NCBI GenBank assembly: GCA_944324185.1
Contig: CALUVI010000007.1
Coordinates: 1 to 58,499 of the forward strand
Reading direction: 5' to 3'
DNA from: Candidatus Gastranaerophilales bacterium
GTDB taxonomy: Bacteria; Cyanobacteriota; Vampirovibrionia; Gastranaerophilales; Gastranaerophilaceae
DNA length: 58,499 nt
In this document: one piece after another, positions 1-7,024 of the stretch
Layout of the letters: every line of letters begins with the position of its first letter
Numbering within the stretch: the stretch's first letter is position 1
Notes under the pieces: model-generated
Told to the model about the DNA's origin: nothing
What the model saw: only the letters and a program-made list of their open reading frames with translations
Databases searched by the model: none
Translations under genes and position numbers: made by a program

Positions 1-395
1 AATTACTTTCCGTAAAAAGTTTCTCTTTAACATCATTTTCGCAACCGTTCTCTTAACTTTTTAGCCAAAATGTTAAGAGAATATTTTTCTTATGCAAATT
101 ATATTATCATAAACGAATTAAGATTGATATATATATTAAGAATTATTATCATTTTTGATTCATATCCGGCGAGGCAATGTTAAAACCCTTTAAAATCAAA
201 AGTTTTACCCCTCTTAACATTTTGGCTATATTGTTAAGATGATAGATATCGTTGTTTTTAACGTGAATAAAGGGATTTAGACTATAAAATAAAGTTGTTA
301 TAGCTTTCGTCTATTTGATCCTGCTCAATACCTATGTACCTCAAGGTTATATTCGGAGTTGAATGATTAAAAATGTATTAAAATACACAAAATAG
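1..395. other. AT-rich gene-free stretch with related hairpins
   Basis: No convincing gene is visible. A hairpin at 48-81 has arms TTCTCTTAAC and GTTAAGAGAA. A second weaker hairpin lies at 212-238. The 18 bases at 62-79 are the exact reverse complement of 211-228, so the two hairpins belong to one inverted-repeat pair. They could be terminators of genes outside the window or binding sites; the sequence does not decide. Confidence 0.5.
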
Positions 396-435
396 TTAAA
401 TCGGCTATGAGTGATATCACTCATAGCCGATTTAA
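396..435 (-). terminator. Perfect 40-bp palindrome after tRNA-Ser
   Basis: The two halves meet at GTGAT|ATCAC and pair over 20 bases without a loop. It lies 2 bases past the 3' end of tRNA-Ser on the minus strand and is followed there by T-rich sequence, which fits an intrinsic terminator. A palindrome this perfect could also be a protein-binding site. Confidence 0.55.
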
Positions 436-437
436 TC

Positions 438-527
438 CGGAGACGGTGGGATTCGAACCCACGATACAGGTTGCCCCATATAACACCTTAGCAGGGTGCC
501 GCCTTCAGCCTACTCGGCCACGTCTCC
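438..527 (-). tRNA. tRNA-Ser (anticodon GCU)
   Basis: Read on the minus strand, the acceptor strand GGAGACG (527-521) pairs with CGTCTCC (445-439), followed by discriminator G at 438. The anticodon loop CTGCTAA gives GCU, decoding AGC/AGU. The long variable arm is that of a class II tRNA, and the T-loop is TTCGAAT. CCA is not encoded. A -10-like TATAAT sits just upstream. Confidence 0.95.
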
Positions 528-538
528 AATTCAATACA

Positions 539-569
539 ATTATAATATCATAAAGATATTTTTTTTCAA
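539..569 (-). promoter_or_regulatory. Promoter of tRNA-Ser
   Basis: On the minus strand, TATAAT (544-539) lies about 12 bases before the tRNA 5' end. The best -35 is TTGAAA (569-564) with a long 19-base spacer, so the -10 is the better-supported half. Confidence 0.5.
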
Positions 570-575
570 AATTAA

Positions 576-610
576 AATCCTGATTTTTAATAAAATCAGG
601 ATTCTTTTTA
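576..610 (-). terminator. Hairpin terminator, possibly bidirectional
   Basis: Arms AATCCTGATTTT and AAAATCAGGATT (576-587 and 592-603) form a stem flanked by T-rich tracts on both strands. On the minus strand it lies downstream of the small ORF that ends at 699. Confidence 0.55.
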
Positions 611-698
611 TACTCTCAACTATCTTAATAACAGACAGTCCTTTTCTTGCGTGGATAACGTAAACATTCCGGTATTTACCTTCGAATATTTACCCCAC

Positions 699-854
699 CT
701 ACTTCACAGCTTGCAGTTTAACTTGAATTCCGGCTTCGGAATTAACAGTCACCGCATTTGATACTGCCATCGTCCTACGTTTTTTAGCCCCTCTTAATAT
801 AAATTCAACTCCACTAAATGTATTATTGGTTGGGGTTGTAATCTTTTTTAGCAT
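699..854 (-). CDS. Small basic hypothetical protein (51 aa)
   Basis: I do not recognise this protein. An upstream in-frame ATG at 908 exists, but the start at 854 is preferred because AAAGGA lies 9 bases upstream of it. The product starts MLKKITTPTN, has a basic patch GAKKRR in the middle and no membrane segment or Cys. It lies downstream of rsmI on the same strand, and the hairpin at 576-610 would end the transcript. It could be a chance ORF; the Shine-Dalgarno sequence is the main support. Confidence 0.4.
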   Translation of the reverse strand: MLKKITTPTNNTFSGVEFILRGAKKRRTMAVSNAVTVNSEAGIQVKLQAVK

Positions 855-953
855 ATCCAAATGTCCTTTCCGATAAATGTATCTTACCTGTATTATCCTT
901 ATCGGCATTTTTTTGAAAAACTTTAGGATTTTTTGCTAAATTTTTACAATTAT

Positions 954-1766
954 TTACATATCTATAGATTTCTTATAAATATCGTTCTTATTTAAACCAA
1001 ATAAGGCTGAAAGTATTGCTGCGACTTCTTTACCCTTGAATCCTTTTGCTTTTAAAGCCCTGATTTTGAACTCTAATTCCGTGTCCTGTATTTTTTCATC
1101 AGCATAAATCATACATACAATCTCTCCCTTAATTCCGTCCTGAAAATGCTTGATGACAGCGGAAATATCGTCACAAACCACCTCTTCAAAAAGCTTTGAA
1201 AGTTCTCTTGCTAAAGCAATTTTTGCGTCCGGTCTTACAGTTTTTATCACGTTAAGAGTCTTTAAAATCCTCTCAGGAGAGTCATAAAATACCATATTAA
1301 TTCCGGCATGCTTCTGAACTGTATCTGTTATTTGCTTTTCACTGCGCGGAATAAAACCTGTAAATATGAATTCTTCGCCATCTCTCGGGATTTGTGATAG
1401 AAATGTTGTTACGGCACAGGCTCCCGGGAGTGCTGTAACAGAAAATCCGGCTTTTGTCAGTTCTTCAACTATAATGGCGCCGGGGTCGCAAATCATTGGA
1501 GTTCCTGCATCTGATACCAGCGCAATTCTTTTTCCTGATTTTAGTTCGTTCAGGAAAAAATTAATTCGCTCTTTCTCATTATATTTATGATAAGAAATAC
1601 TTTTTGTCTTTATATCATAATGATTAAGCAGCTTTTGAGTCACCCTTGTGTCTTCGCAGGCAATAATATCAACTTCTTTAAGGGTTTCTACAGCCCGCAA
1701 AGTTATATCCTGAATATTCCCGATAGGGGTAGGAACTATGTAAAAATCAAATTTTCTCTGTGACAT
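954..1766 (-). CDS. rsmI: 16S rRNA (cytidine(1402)-2'-O)-methyltransferase RsmI
   Basis: RsmI uses S-adenosylmethionine to 2'-O-methylate C1402 of 16S rRNA near the ribosomal P site. The 270-residue length is normal for the family. The N-terminal IVPTPIGNIQDITLRA, the following ACEDTRVT, and VSDAGTPMICDPG near residue 85 are hallmarks of this tetrapyrrole-methylase-fold enzyme, as are the ALPGACAVTTFL and FTGFIPR segments that come next. The C-terminal ~45 residues form the small helical tail seen in many members. The gene is on its own strand, with glgP diverging upstream. Confidence 0.93.
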   Translation of the reverse strand: MSQRKFDFYIVPTPIGNIQDITLRAVETLKEVDIIACEDTRVTQKLLNHYDIKTKSISYHKYNEKERINFFLNELKSGKRIALVSDAGTPMICDPGAIIVEELTKAGFSVTALPGACAVTTFLSQIPRDGEEFIFTGFIPRSEKQITDTVQKHAGINMVFYDSPERILKTLNVIKTVRPDAKIALARELSKLFEEVVCDDISAVIKHFQDGIKGEIVCMIYADEKIQDTELEFKIRALKAKGFKGKEVAAILSALFGLNKNDIYKKSIDM

Positions 1767-1883
1767 AGATAAATTATATCAGAAAAATGAGGCAGCCTTT
1801 TGTATATTTTACTACTTTTTTATCTATTATTGTTATCGTCAGACAAAACCCGTGGTGCTATTCTTATTGCCGAAACTCCAAAA

Positions 1884-1916
1884 GTGCCGTCATTGTGGGG
1901 GTGTAAGTCAGAAGAT
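1884..1916 (+). repeat. Partial copy of GTGCCGTCATT...GAAGAT repeat family
   Basis: The motif GTGCCGTCATTGTGG...GTAAGTCAGAAGAT resembles the dispersed repeats at 42365, 43744, 49783 and 52051. It is the most degenerate copy. The rest of 1767-2157 holds only the glgP promoter. Confidence 0.55.
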
Positions 1917-2073
1917 AAAAAAAGAATGGACAAACAAAGGCAGCACGGCTAATTACATAGAACTAATTCTAAAGTATTATTTTGTTACATTTCTTAATAA
2001 TTGTACAATACAGTAAAATCACATCTTCTGCCATTATTCACTTTTTTTAGAAGGTTAAAATTTTATAAAAAGA

Positions 2074-2102
2074 TTGATTATGTGTTATGTTGTTGGTATA
2101 AA
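2074..2102 (+). promoter_or_regulatory. Promoter of the glucan phosphorylase gene
   Basis: TTGATT (2074-2079) and TATAAA (2097-2102) are separated by 17 bases. This places a transcript start near 2109, about 50 bases before the ATG. Confidence 0.6.
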
Positions 2103-2157
2103 TTTGCATGGACGTCTAGTCCTTTAGTAGTACACATTAAAGAAAAGGTTAAAAATT

Positions 2158-3849
2158 ATGACATTACCAAACGTAGCCTATTTCTCTATGGAAATAGCAA
2201 TGGATCAATCACTTAGTACATATTCAGGTGGTTTAGGATTTTTGGCAGGTTCTCATATGCTCTCTGCCGGTTATTTACAGATGCCAATGGTAGGTGTAAC
2301 TATGTTGTGGTCATACGGCTATTATGATCAAAGAATCGACCATGCCGGCAACGTTGAAGTAGCATATATCAGAAAGTATTATGATTACCTTGTTGATACA
2401 GGTATTACAGTTGATGTTGATACTTTCGGAGAAAAAGTTAAAGTTAAAGCATTCAGAGTAGATCCTGAATTATTCGGTACCTGCCCTGTATATCTTTTAA
2501 CAACGGATATTGACGGAAACAGTGACTGGGCTAAGAGCATTTCCCACAAACTTTATGACGGAAATGAAAAAATCAGAATCGCTCAGGAAACAATTCTCGG
2601 TATTGCCGGTATCAGGGTTCTTCAGGCTGCAGGATACAACTTTGATGTTGTGCATATGAACGAAGGTCACGCCCTTCCTGCTGCATTTGAACTTTTGAGA
2701 CAATACAACGGTAATCTTGAAGAAGTTAAAAAGAAAACCGTATTTACAACTCACACTCCGGTTGCTGCAGGTAACGAAGTTCACTGGGTTGATACATTAC
2801 TTGAAGGCGGTTTCTTTGCCGGAGCAACGAGAGAAAGAGCTATTCAATTGGGCGGAGAGAATTTCTCTCTTACAGTTGCAGCTTTAAGAATGTCAAGGAT
2901 TGCAAACGCAGTATCACAGCTTCACGGTCTTGTTGCTAACAAAATGTGGGAATGGGTTGACGGAAGATGCCCGATTAGAGCTATAACCAACGCTGTTAAC
3001 CTCCATTACTGGCAGGATAAGAGAATGAATGGAGACAAGTCTTTTGACGAACTTCTTGCAGCAAAACGTGAAATGAAAGAAGAATTGTTCAAATACGTTG
3101 CTAATGTTGCAGGTAAGAGATTTGATCCTGATGTATTAACTATAACCTGGGCAAGAAGATTTGCTGATTACAAACGTGCATGGTTAATATTGATGGATAA
3201 AGACAGAATTGAAAAACTGCTTAATGAAAACAAAGTTCAAATTATATTTGCAGGTAAATTCCACCCTGATGATGTTATGGGTAAAGAAATGTTCAACAAG
3301 CTTCTTAACCGTTCACACACTCTTAAGAATGTTGTTGTATTGCCTGGCTACGAACTTCAATTATCAGGCTTGCTGAAACGCGGTACAGATGTATGGTTAA
3401 ATACTCCGTTAAGACCGTTTGAAGCATCAGGTACTTCCGGTATGTCAGCTAACGCAAACGGCGCTATCCACCTGTCAACTTATGACGGATGGACAGTTGA
3501 AGGAACATTCCCTGGTATTAACGGTTACACTGTTGAGTACCCTGAGCTTGATGACGATATGCCTTGGGAAGAAAGACACTGGAAAGATCATGAATGCATG
3601 ATGAACATCATCGAAAACCAGATTATTCCTACTTATTACAACAATAAGCAAGAATGGGCCAGAATGATGAGACAGGCTATCAGAACAGCAGAAGCTTACT
3701 TCAACTCTGACAGAATGGTTATTGAATACTACAACAGATTGTATAAGCCGATTGCACACGATGACTGCTCTGCTGAAGGAAAGAAGAAAGAATTAAATAT
3801 TTCTGAAACTCCTACATTCGATGCTTGGACTTACTCAAATATTAAATAA
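2158..3849 (+). CDS. glgP: Short-form GT35 alpha-glucan phosphorylase-like protein
   Basis: GT35 phosphorylases release glucose-1-phosphate from the ends of glycogen-like glucans. The N-terminal AYFSMEIAMDQSLSTYSGGL is typical of the short (TIGR02094-type) branch; length 563 fits that branch rather than the ~800-residue classical enzymes. VHMNEGHA, TTHTPVAAGNE and FAGKFHPDD are further family segments. The signature near residue 423 reads EASGTSGMSANANG: the position that holds the pyridoxal-phosphate lysine in classical enzymes (GxMK) is serine, coded TCA at 3445-3447. The protein may therefore be a PLP-free paralogue or not a phosphorylase at all. An A-rich/GG ribosome site (AAAAGG) lies 9-10 bases before ATG. 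It is monocistronic, ending at a strong terminator. Confidence 0.8.
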   Translation: MTLPNVAYFSMEIAMDQSLSTYSGGLGFLAGSHMLSAGYLQMPMVGVTMLWSYGYYDQRIDHAGNVEVAYIRKYYDYLVDTGITVDVDTFGEKVKVKAFRVDPELFGTCPVYLLTTDIDGNSDWAKSISHKLYDGNEKIRIAQETILGIAGIRVLQAAGYNFDVVHMNEGHALPAAFELLRQYNGNLEEVKKKTVFTTHTPVAAGNEVHWVDTLLEGGFFAGATRERAIQLGGENFSLTVAALRMSRIANAVSQLHGLVANKMWEWVDGRCPIRAITNAVNLHYWQDKRMNGDKSFDELLAAKREMKEELFKYVANVAGKRFDPDVLTITWARRFADYKRAWLILMDKDRIEKLLNENKVQIIFAGKFHPDDVMGKEMFNKLLNRSHTLKNVVVLPGYELQLSGLLKRGTDVWLNTPLRPFEASGTSGMSANANGAIHLSTYDGWTVEGTFPGINGYTVEYPELDDDMPWEERHWKDHECMMNIIENQIIPTYYNNKQEWARMMRQAIRTAEAYFNSDRMVIEYYNRLYKPIAHDDCSAEGKKKELNISETPTFDAWTYSNIK

Positions 3850-3861
3850 TCAAAAGAACAA

Positions 3862-3899
3862 AAAAATCGGCGGATTGATAAATCAATCCGCCGATTTTT
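3862..3899. terminator. Bidirectional terminator between convergent genes
   Basis: AAATCGGCGGATTGA and TCAATCCGCCGATTT form a 15-bp stem with loop TAAA. A-tract on the left and T-tract on the right let it work for the + gene ending at 3849 and the - gene ending at 3910. Confidence 0.9.
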
Positions 3900-3909
3900 A
3901 CATCTTAAA

Positions 3910-4407
3910 CTAGTCCTCAAAAGGTATTGTAATAATATAATTATCGCCTTTTCTTTCTTTTGTCATTTTGTCTGCTTCAATTTTCTCATCAAGATAATAA
4001 GATTGTGAAAAACTCATAATGTCTTCTCTGTGCTCTTCTTTTTTCTCAACTTCTCCGGATACCGTAACAACATTGCCTTCCAGTTTAACATTAACGTTGT
4101 TTTCATTATTATCCAGCGGTCGCAAATCAACAATAATTTTGTACTCTTCCGGTTCTTTTGCAAGACTTACAAGCATTGGAGCAAGCTTTGGCTCAAAAGG
4201 ATTTGCTCCCATGTGTTTTTCCATACGCTCAAAACGTTTCTGTTCTTTTTTCATTAATTTTTCCATCTTTTTCATTTGATAAGCCGGACTCATCATACGG
4301 TTAAAAGTTACATCTGCGACAAAATAGAATGCAAGAAATGCGCCTATTAGTGTGGCGAGTATTATTCCGATAATTTTCAGCCAGTGTTCTTTGTGTTCTT
4401 CTGTCAT
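3910..4407 (-). CDS. Membrane-anchored Hsp20/alpha-crystallin-like protein
   Basis: The 165-residue product has one N-terminal membrane helix (about residues 9-31, IIGIILATLIGAFLAFYFV), a basic helical linker rich in Lys and Met, and a C-terminal beta-rich domain of about 90 residues. That domain reads EYKIIVDLRPLDNNENNVNV, then GNVVTVSGEVEKK, and ends DNYIITIPFED. This pattern, a central V-x-G-x-V strand and a terminal I-x-I-P strand, is the small heat-shock protein fold. Likely a membrane-tethered holdase facing one side of the inner membrane; the side is not determined. AAAGGAG lies 6 bases before the ATG. It shares its terminator with glgP. Confidence 0.7.
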   Translation of the reverse strand: MTEEHKEHWLKIIGIILATLIGAFLAFYFVADVTFNRMMSPAYQMKKMEKLMKKEQKRFERMEKHMGANPFEPKLAPMLVSLAKEPEEYKIIVDLRPLDNNENNVNVKLEGNVVTVSGEVEKKEEHREDIMSFSQSYYLDEKIEADKMTKERKGDNYIITIPFED

Positions 4408-4522
4408 ATATAGCTCCTTTCTTTTCTATTCAATTTATTTACAATATTATAATTAACATATCAATTCCCTAACCGGGGATTATAGATAGAAATTTAAAAG
4501 ATTGCAAGCATTTCTAAATATA

Positions 4523-4552
4523 AGAGGATGTTCTGATTATTGAACACCCTCT
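4523..4552 (-). terminator. Hairpin downstream of the cupin gene
   Basis: AGAGGATGTTC and GAACACCCTCT pair with one mismatch around a short loop, just past the cupin stop codon. The T-tract that follows on the minus strand is poor, so this is a weak terminator or only a stabilising hairpin. Confidence 0.4.
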
Positions 4553-4559
4553 AATGGAT

Positions 4560-4865
4560 TTATATCTTAATGAGTAAGAATTTACTGTCTTTTAGAGCAA
4601 GAACTTTATGCTCCTTATCTTTTTTAAACATAAGGATTTCTCCCTTATCCAGTTTGAATTTTTCCGCATCAAAGTGAATTTCGACTTCACCGTCTATAAC
4701 ATAAACCGCAGCATTTTCTTCCGAAGTATGAGTATCAATAATTTCCTCTTTTTTAAGAGCAATAGCGCTAAGCGAACTATTTGAATTTTCCATTAATACC
4801 TGCCTGTCAAACTTCTTGTCATCAAGGTCAACAAGATCTTTGGCTTTTAATACATTGTAGAACAT
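4560..4865 (-). CDS. Small cupin-domain protein
   Basis: The 101-residue product is a single double-stranded beta-helix (Cupin_2-like) domain. HTSEENAAVYVIDGEVEIHF gives the first cupin motif in reduced form (His and Glu), and LDKGEILMFKKDKEHKVLAL the second, with His as a possible metal ligand. One-domain cupins bind small ligands or metals and often regulate or isomerise sugars; no substrate can be read here. GAAAGGAG lies 6-7 bases before the ATG. It is monocistronic and divergent from the dxs-like gene, sharing the 124-base region 4866-4989. Confidence 0.75.
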   Translation of the reverse strand: MFYNVLKAKDLVDLDDKKFDRQVLMENSNSSLSAIALKKEEIIDTHTSEENAAVYVIDGEVEIHFDAEKFKLDKGEILMFKKDKEHKVLALKDSKFLLIKI

Positions 4866-4936
4866 ATAAATCTCCTTTCTATTTATTAATTAGAAGCGGC
4901 TGAATAATAAAATACATTCCCCTCGTTACTGACCAC

Positions 4937-4970
4937 TTGACTGATAGCAGCTATCAAGAGATATTATAAT
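4937..4970 (+). promoter_or_regulatory. Promoter of dxs-like gene with dyad in the spacer
   Basis: TTGACT (4937-4942) is followed by the dyad TGATAG-CAG-CTATCA (4942-4956). The -10 is TATTAT (4962-4967, spacing 19) or TATAAT (4965-4970, spacing 22). An overlong spacer holding a dyad is the layout of MerR-family-controlled promoters, but no such regulator is visible in the window. Confidence 0.45.
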
Positions 4971-4989
4971 AAGTAAGAAAGGAGAGAAT

Positions 4990-6759
4990 ATGGAAACAAC
5001 ACTGAGAGTTTTAGATAAGGTTAACACTCCGGAGGATTTAAAAAATCTAAGCTTGGAGGAAATGAATATTTTATCAGGAGAAATCCGTGAACTTATAATG
5101 AAGAAAGTTAATGCTACGGGCGGTCATCTGGGACCAAATCTCGGGATTGTAGAAGCCACAATAGCGTTACACAGAGTTTTTAATACTCCGGAGGATAAGA
5201 TAGTTTTTGATGTTTCGCATCAGTGCTATCCGCATAAGATTCTTACCGGCAGGAAAGAAGGTTTTACAGAGCCTGACAAATATCTTAAATACAGCGGTTA
5301 TACAGCTCCGGAAGAAAGTGAATTTGATTTATTCAAAGTCGGTCATACCTCAACTTCCGTGAGTCTTGCTTCGGGGCTGGCTAAAGCAAGAGATTTAAGA
5401 GGCGGGAAAGAAAATGTTATTGCACTGATCGGAGACGGGTCTCTTAGCGGCGGAGAAGCTTTTGAAGGATTGGATAACGCAGCCGCTCTCGAAAGTAACA
5501 TTATTGTAGTAGTAAATGACAATGACATGTCTATTGCCGAAAATCAGGGCGGATTGTACGCTAATTTGAAGCTGTTAAGAGAGACAAACGGACAGACAGA
5601 ATGCAATTTCTTCAAGTCACTCGGCTTTGACTACTATTATGTTGATAACGGAAATGATATTGAAAGTCTTGTTGAAACATTCAGCCGCGTAAAAGATTCT
5701 GACCATCCGGTTCTTGTACACATCCGTACTCTGAAAGGCAAGGGCTGCAAAGCAGCTGAGACTGATAAAGAACATTACCATTGGATAATCCCCGGGGAAC
5801 TGGACAGCGATTATGCTCCGCAAATACCTAATCATGAAACTTATGAGAGTATAACTACCGATTATATCTTAAAAAAACACGCTCAGGACAGCTCCGTAAT
5901 AGCAATTTCTCCTGCTACACCCGGAGTTAGCGGCTTTACTCCGGAATTCAGAGCAAAACTCGGCAAATCTTATACAGATACAGGAATCGCCGAACAACAT
6001 GCTGTTGCTTATGCTTCCGGACTTGCAAAGAACGGGGCTAAACCTATTTTAGCGGTTATGAGTTCTTTTATTCAGAGAGCGTATGACCAGTTATCGCAGG
6101 ATTTGGCATTGAACAATACGCCAGCAACAATTCTTGTATACTGGGGGGGAATAACCGGAGCTGATGCAACTCACCTTACAAAATACGATATTCCTCTGAT
6201 TTCAAATATTCCAAACCTTGTATATCTTGCACCTGTTAATAAGGAAGAGTATTTGAGAATGCTCGACTGGTCGGTTGAACAGAAAGAATACTCTGTTGTT
6301 ATCCGCGTTCCGGCAGCACAGGTGGTAAGCAGCGGTATAAGCGACAATACAGATTATTCTAATTTGAACAAATATCAGGTAGTTGAAAGCGGTTCTGATG
6401 TTGCAATACTGGCTCTTGGCAGTTTTTTCCGGCTCGGGGAAAAAGTTAAGACAATTCTTAAAGAACAACTCGGTATTTCAGCAACGCTGATTAATCCAAG
6501 ATTTATTACAGGGATTGATAAAGAACTTATGGAAGCTTTAAAAAGTAACCACAAACTGGTTGTAACGCTTGAGGACGGTGTGCTTGAAGGCGGTTTCGGT
6601 GAAAAAATAGCTTCATATTTTGGCAGCTCTGATATGAAAGTATTGAATTTTGGGGCAAAAAAAGAGTTTACTGACAGAACGCCGATTGAAGAACTATATA
6701 AACGCTACCATCTCACACCTGAGCTGATTCTGGAAGATATAAAAAATGTTTGTAAATAA
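4990..6759 (+). CDS. dxs: 1-deoxy-D-xylulose-5-phosphate synthase family (short form)
   Basis: DXS condenses pyruvate and glyceraldehyde-3-phosphate using thiamine diphosphate, the entry step of the MEP isoprenoid pathway. TGGHLGPNLGIVEATIALH and FDVSHQCYPHKILTGRK are DXS-specific. The thiamine-diphosphate motif GDGSLSGGEAFEGLDNAA lies near residue 150 with NDNDMSIAENQGG just after. GIAEQHAVAYASGLA carries the conserved Glu, and the C-terminal transketolase domain is complete. At 589 residues it is shorter than typical DXS (about 620-640); similar short paralogues occur in gut Firmicutes, so a related acyloin synthase remains possible. AAAGGAGAG lies 4 bases before the ATG. A terminator follows at 6780. 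Confidence 0.8.
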   Translation: METTLRVLDKVNTPEDLKNLSLEEMNILSGEIRELIMKKVNATGGHLGPNLGIVEATIALHRVFNTPEDKIVFDVSHQCYPHKILTGRKEGFTEPDKYLKYSGYTAPEESEFDLFKVGHTSTSVSLASGLAKARDLRGGKENVIALIGDGSLSGGEAFEGLDNAAALESNIIVVVNDNDMSIAENQGGLYANLKLLRETNGQTECNFFKSLGFDYYYVDNGNDIESLVETFSRVKDSDHPVLVHIRTLKGKGCKAAETDKEHYHWIIPGELDSDYAPQIPNHETYESITTDYILKKHAQDSSVIAISPATPGVSGFTPEFRAKLGKSYTDTGIAEQHAVAYASGLAKNGAKPILAVMSSFIQRAYDQLSQDLALNNTPATILVYWGGITGADATHLTKYDIPLISNIPNLVYLAPVNKEEYLRMLDWSVEQKEYSVVIRVPAAQVVSSGISDNTDYSNLNKYQVVESGSDVAILALGSFFRLGEKVKTILKEQLGISATLINPRFITGIDKELMEALKSNHKLVVTLEDGVLEGGFGEKIASYFGSSDMKVLNFGAKKEFTDRTPIEELYKRYHLTPELILEDIKNVCK

Positions 6760-6779
6760 ATTTATATAAAACATGAAAA

Positions 6780-6807
6780 GAAGAAGTTTAAAACTTCTTC
6801 TTTTTTT
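6780..6807 (+). terminator. Intrinsic terminator after dxs-like gene
   Basis: GAAGAAGTTT pairs with AAACTTCTTC and is followed by seven T. Confidence 0.85.
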
Positions 6808-6874
6808 GTAAATTTTTGTAACAATTTCTCTTATTTTACTAAAGTTTTTATTTAAAGTTGCCGTAATACTAGAT

Positions 6875-6898
6875 GTAACATTTTGTACAAAATGTTAT
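6875..6898. promoter_or_regulatory. Palindromic operator, copy 1
   Basis: TAACATTTTG-TA-CAAAATGTTA is a perfect palindrome centred at 6886/6887. It overlaps a -35-like TTGTAC (6883-6888), which with TATAAG (6906-6911) at 17-base spacing makes a candidate promoter of the giant gene. A second copy lies 110 bases downstream. Confidence 0.65.
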
Positions 6899-6911
6899 AC
6901 CGGCTTATAAG
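6883..6911 (+). promoter_or_regulatory. Candidate promoter of the 3138-residue gene
   Basis: TTGTAC and TATAAG are separated by 17 bases. The -35 lies inside operator copy 1, so binding there would be expected to repress. The transcript would have a leader of about 107 bases containing operator copy 2. Confidence 0.45.
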
Positions 6912-6983
6912 GAAAAGCTGACGTAAGATTATAAAGAATAAAAGAGCACAAAATATCGGCAAAATCCGCACAAATAAAGGAAA

Positions 6984-7009
6984 CGTAACATTTTGTACAA
7001 ATTGTTACG
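6984..7009. promoter_or_regulatory. Palindromic operator, copy 2
   Basis: CGTAACATTTTG-TA-CAAATTGTTACG has the same core as copy 1 and pairs over 13 bases per arm with one mismatch (CATTTTG against CAAATTG). It sits 16 bases before the start codon at 7025. Confidence 0.65.
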
Positions 7010-7024
7010 CAGAAAGGGCGTAAG

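Noticed and set aside
1366-1590. Plus-strand reading frame inside rsmI
   Set aside because: Antisense to a well-conserved gene, with no ribosome site or recognisable protein.
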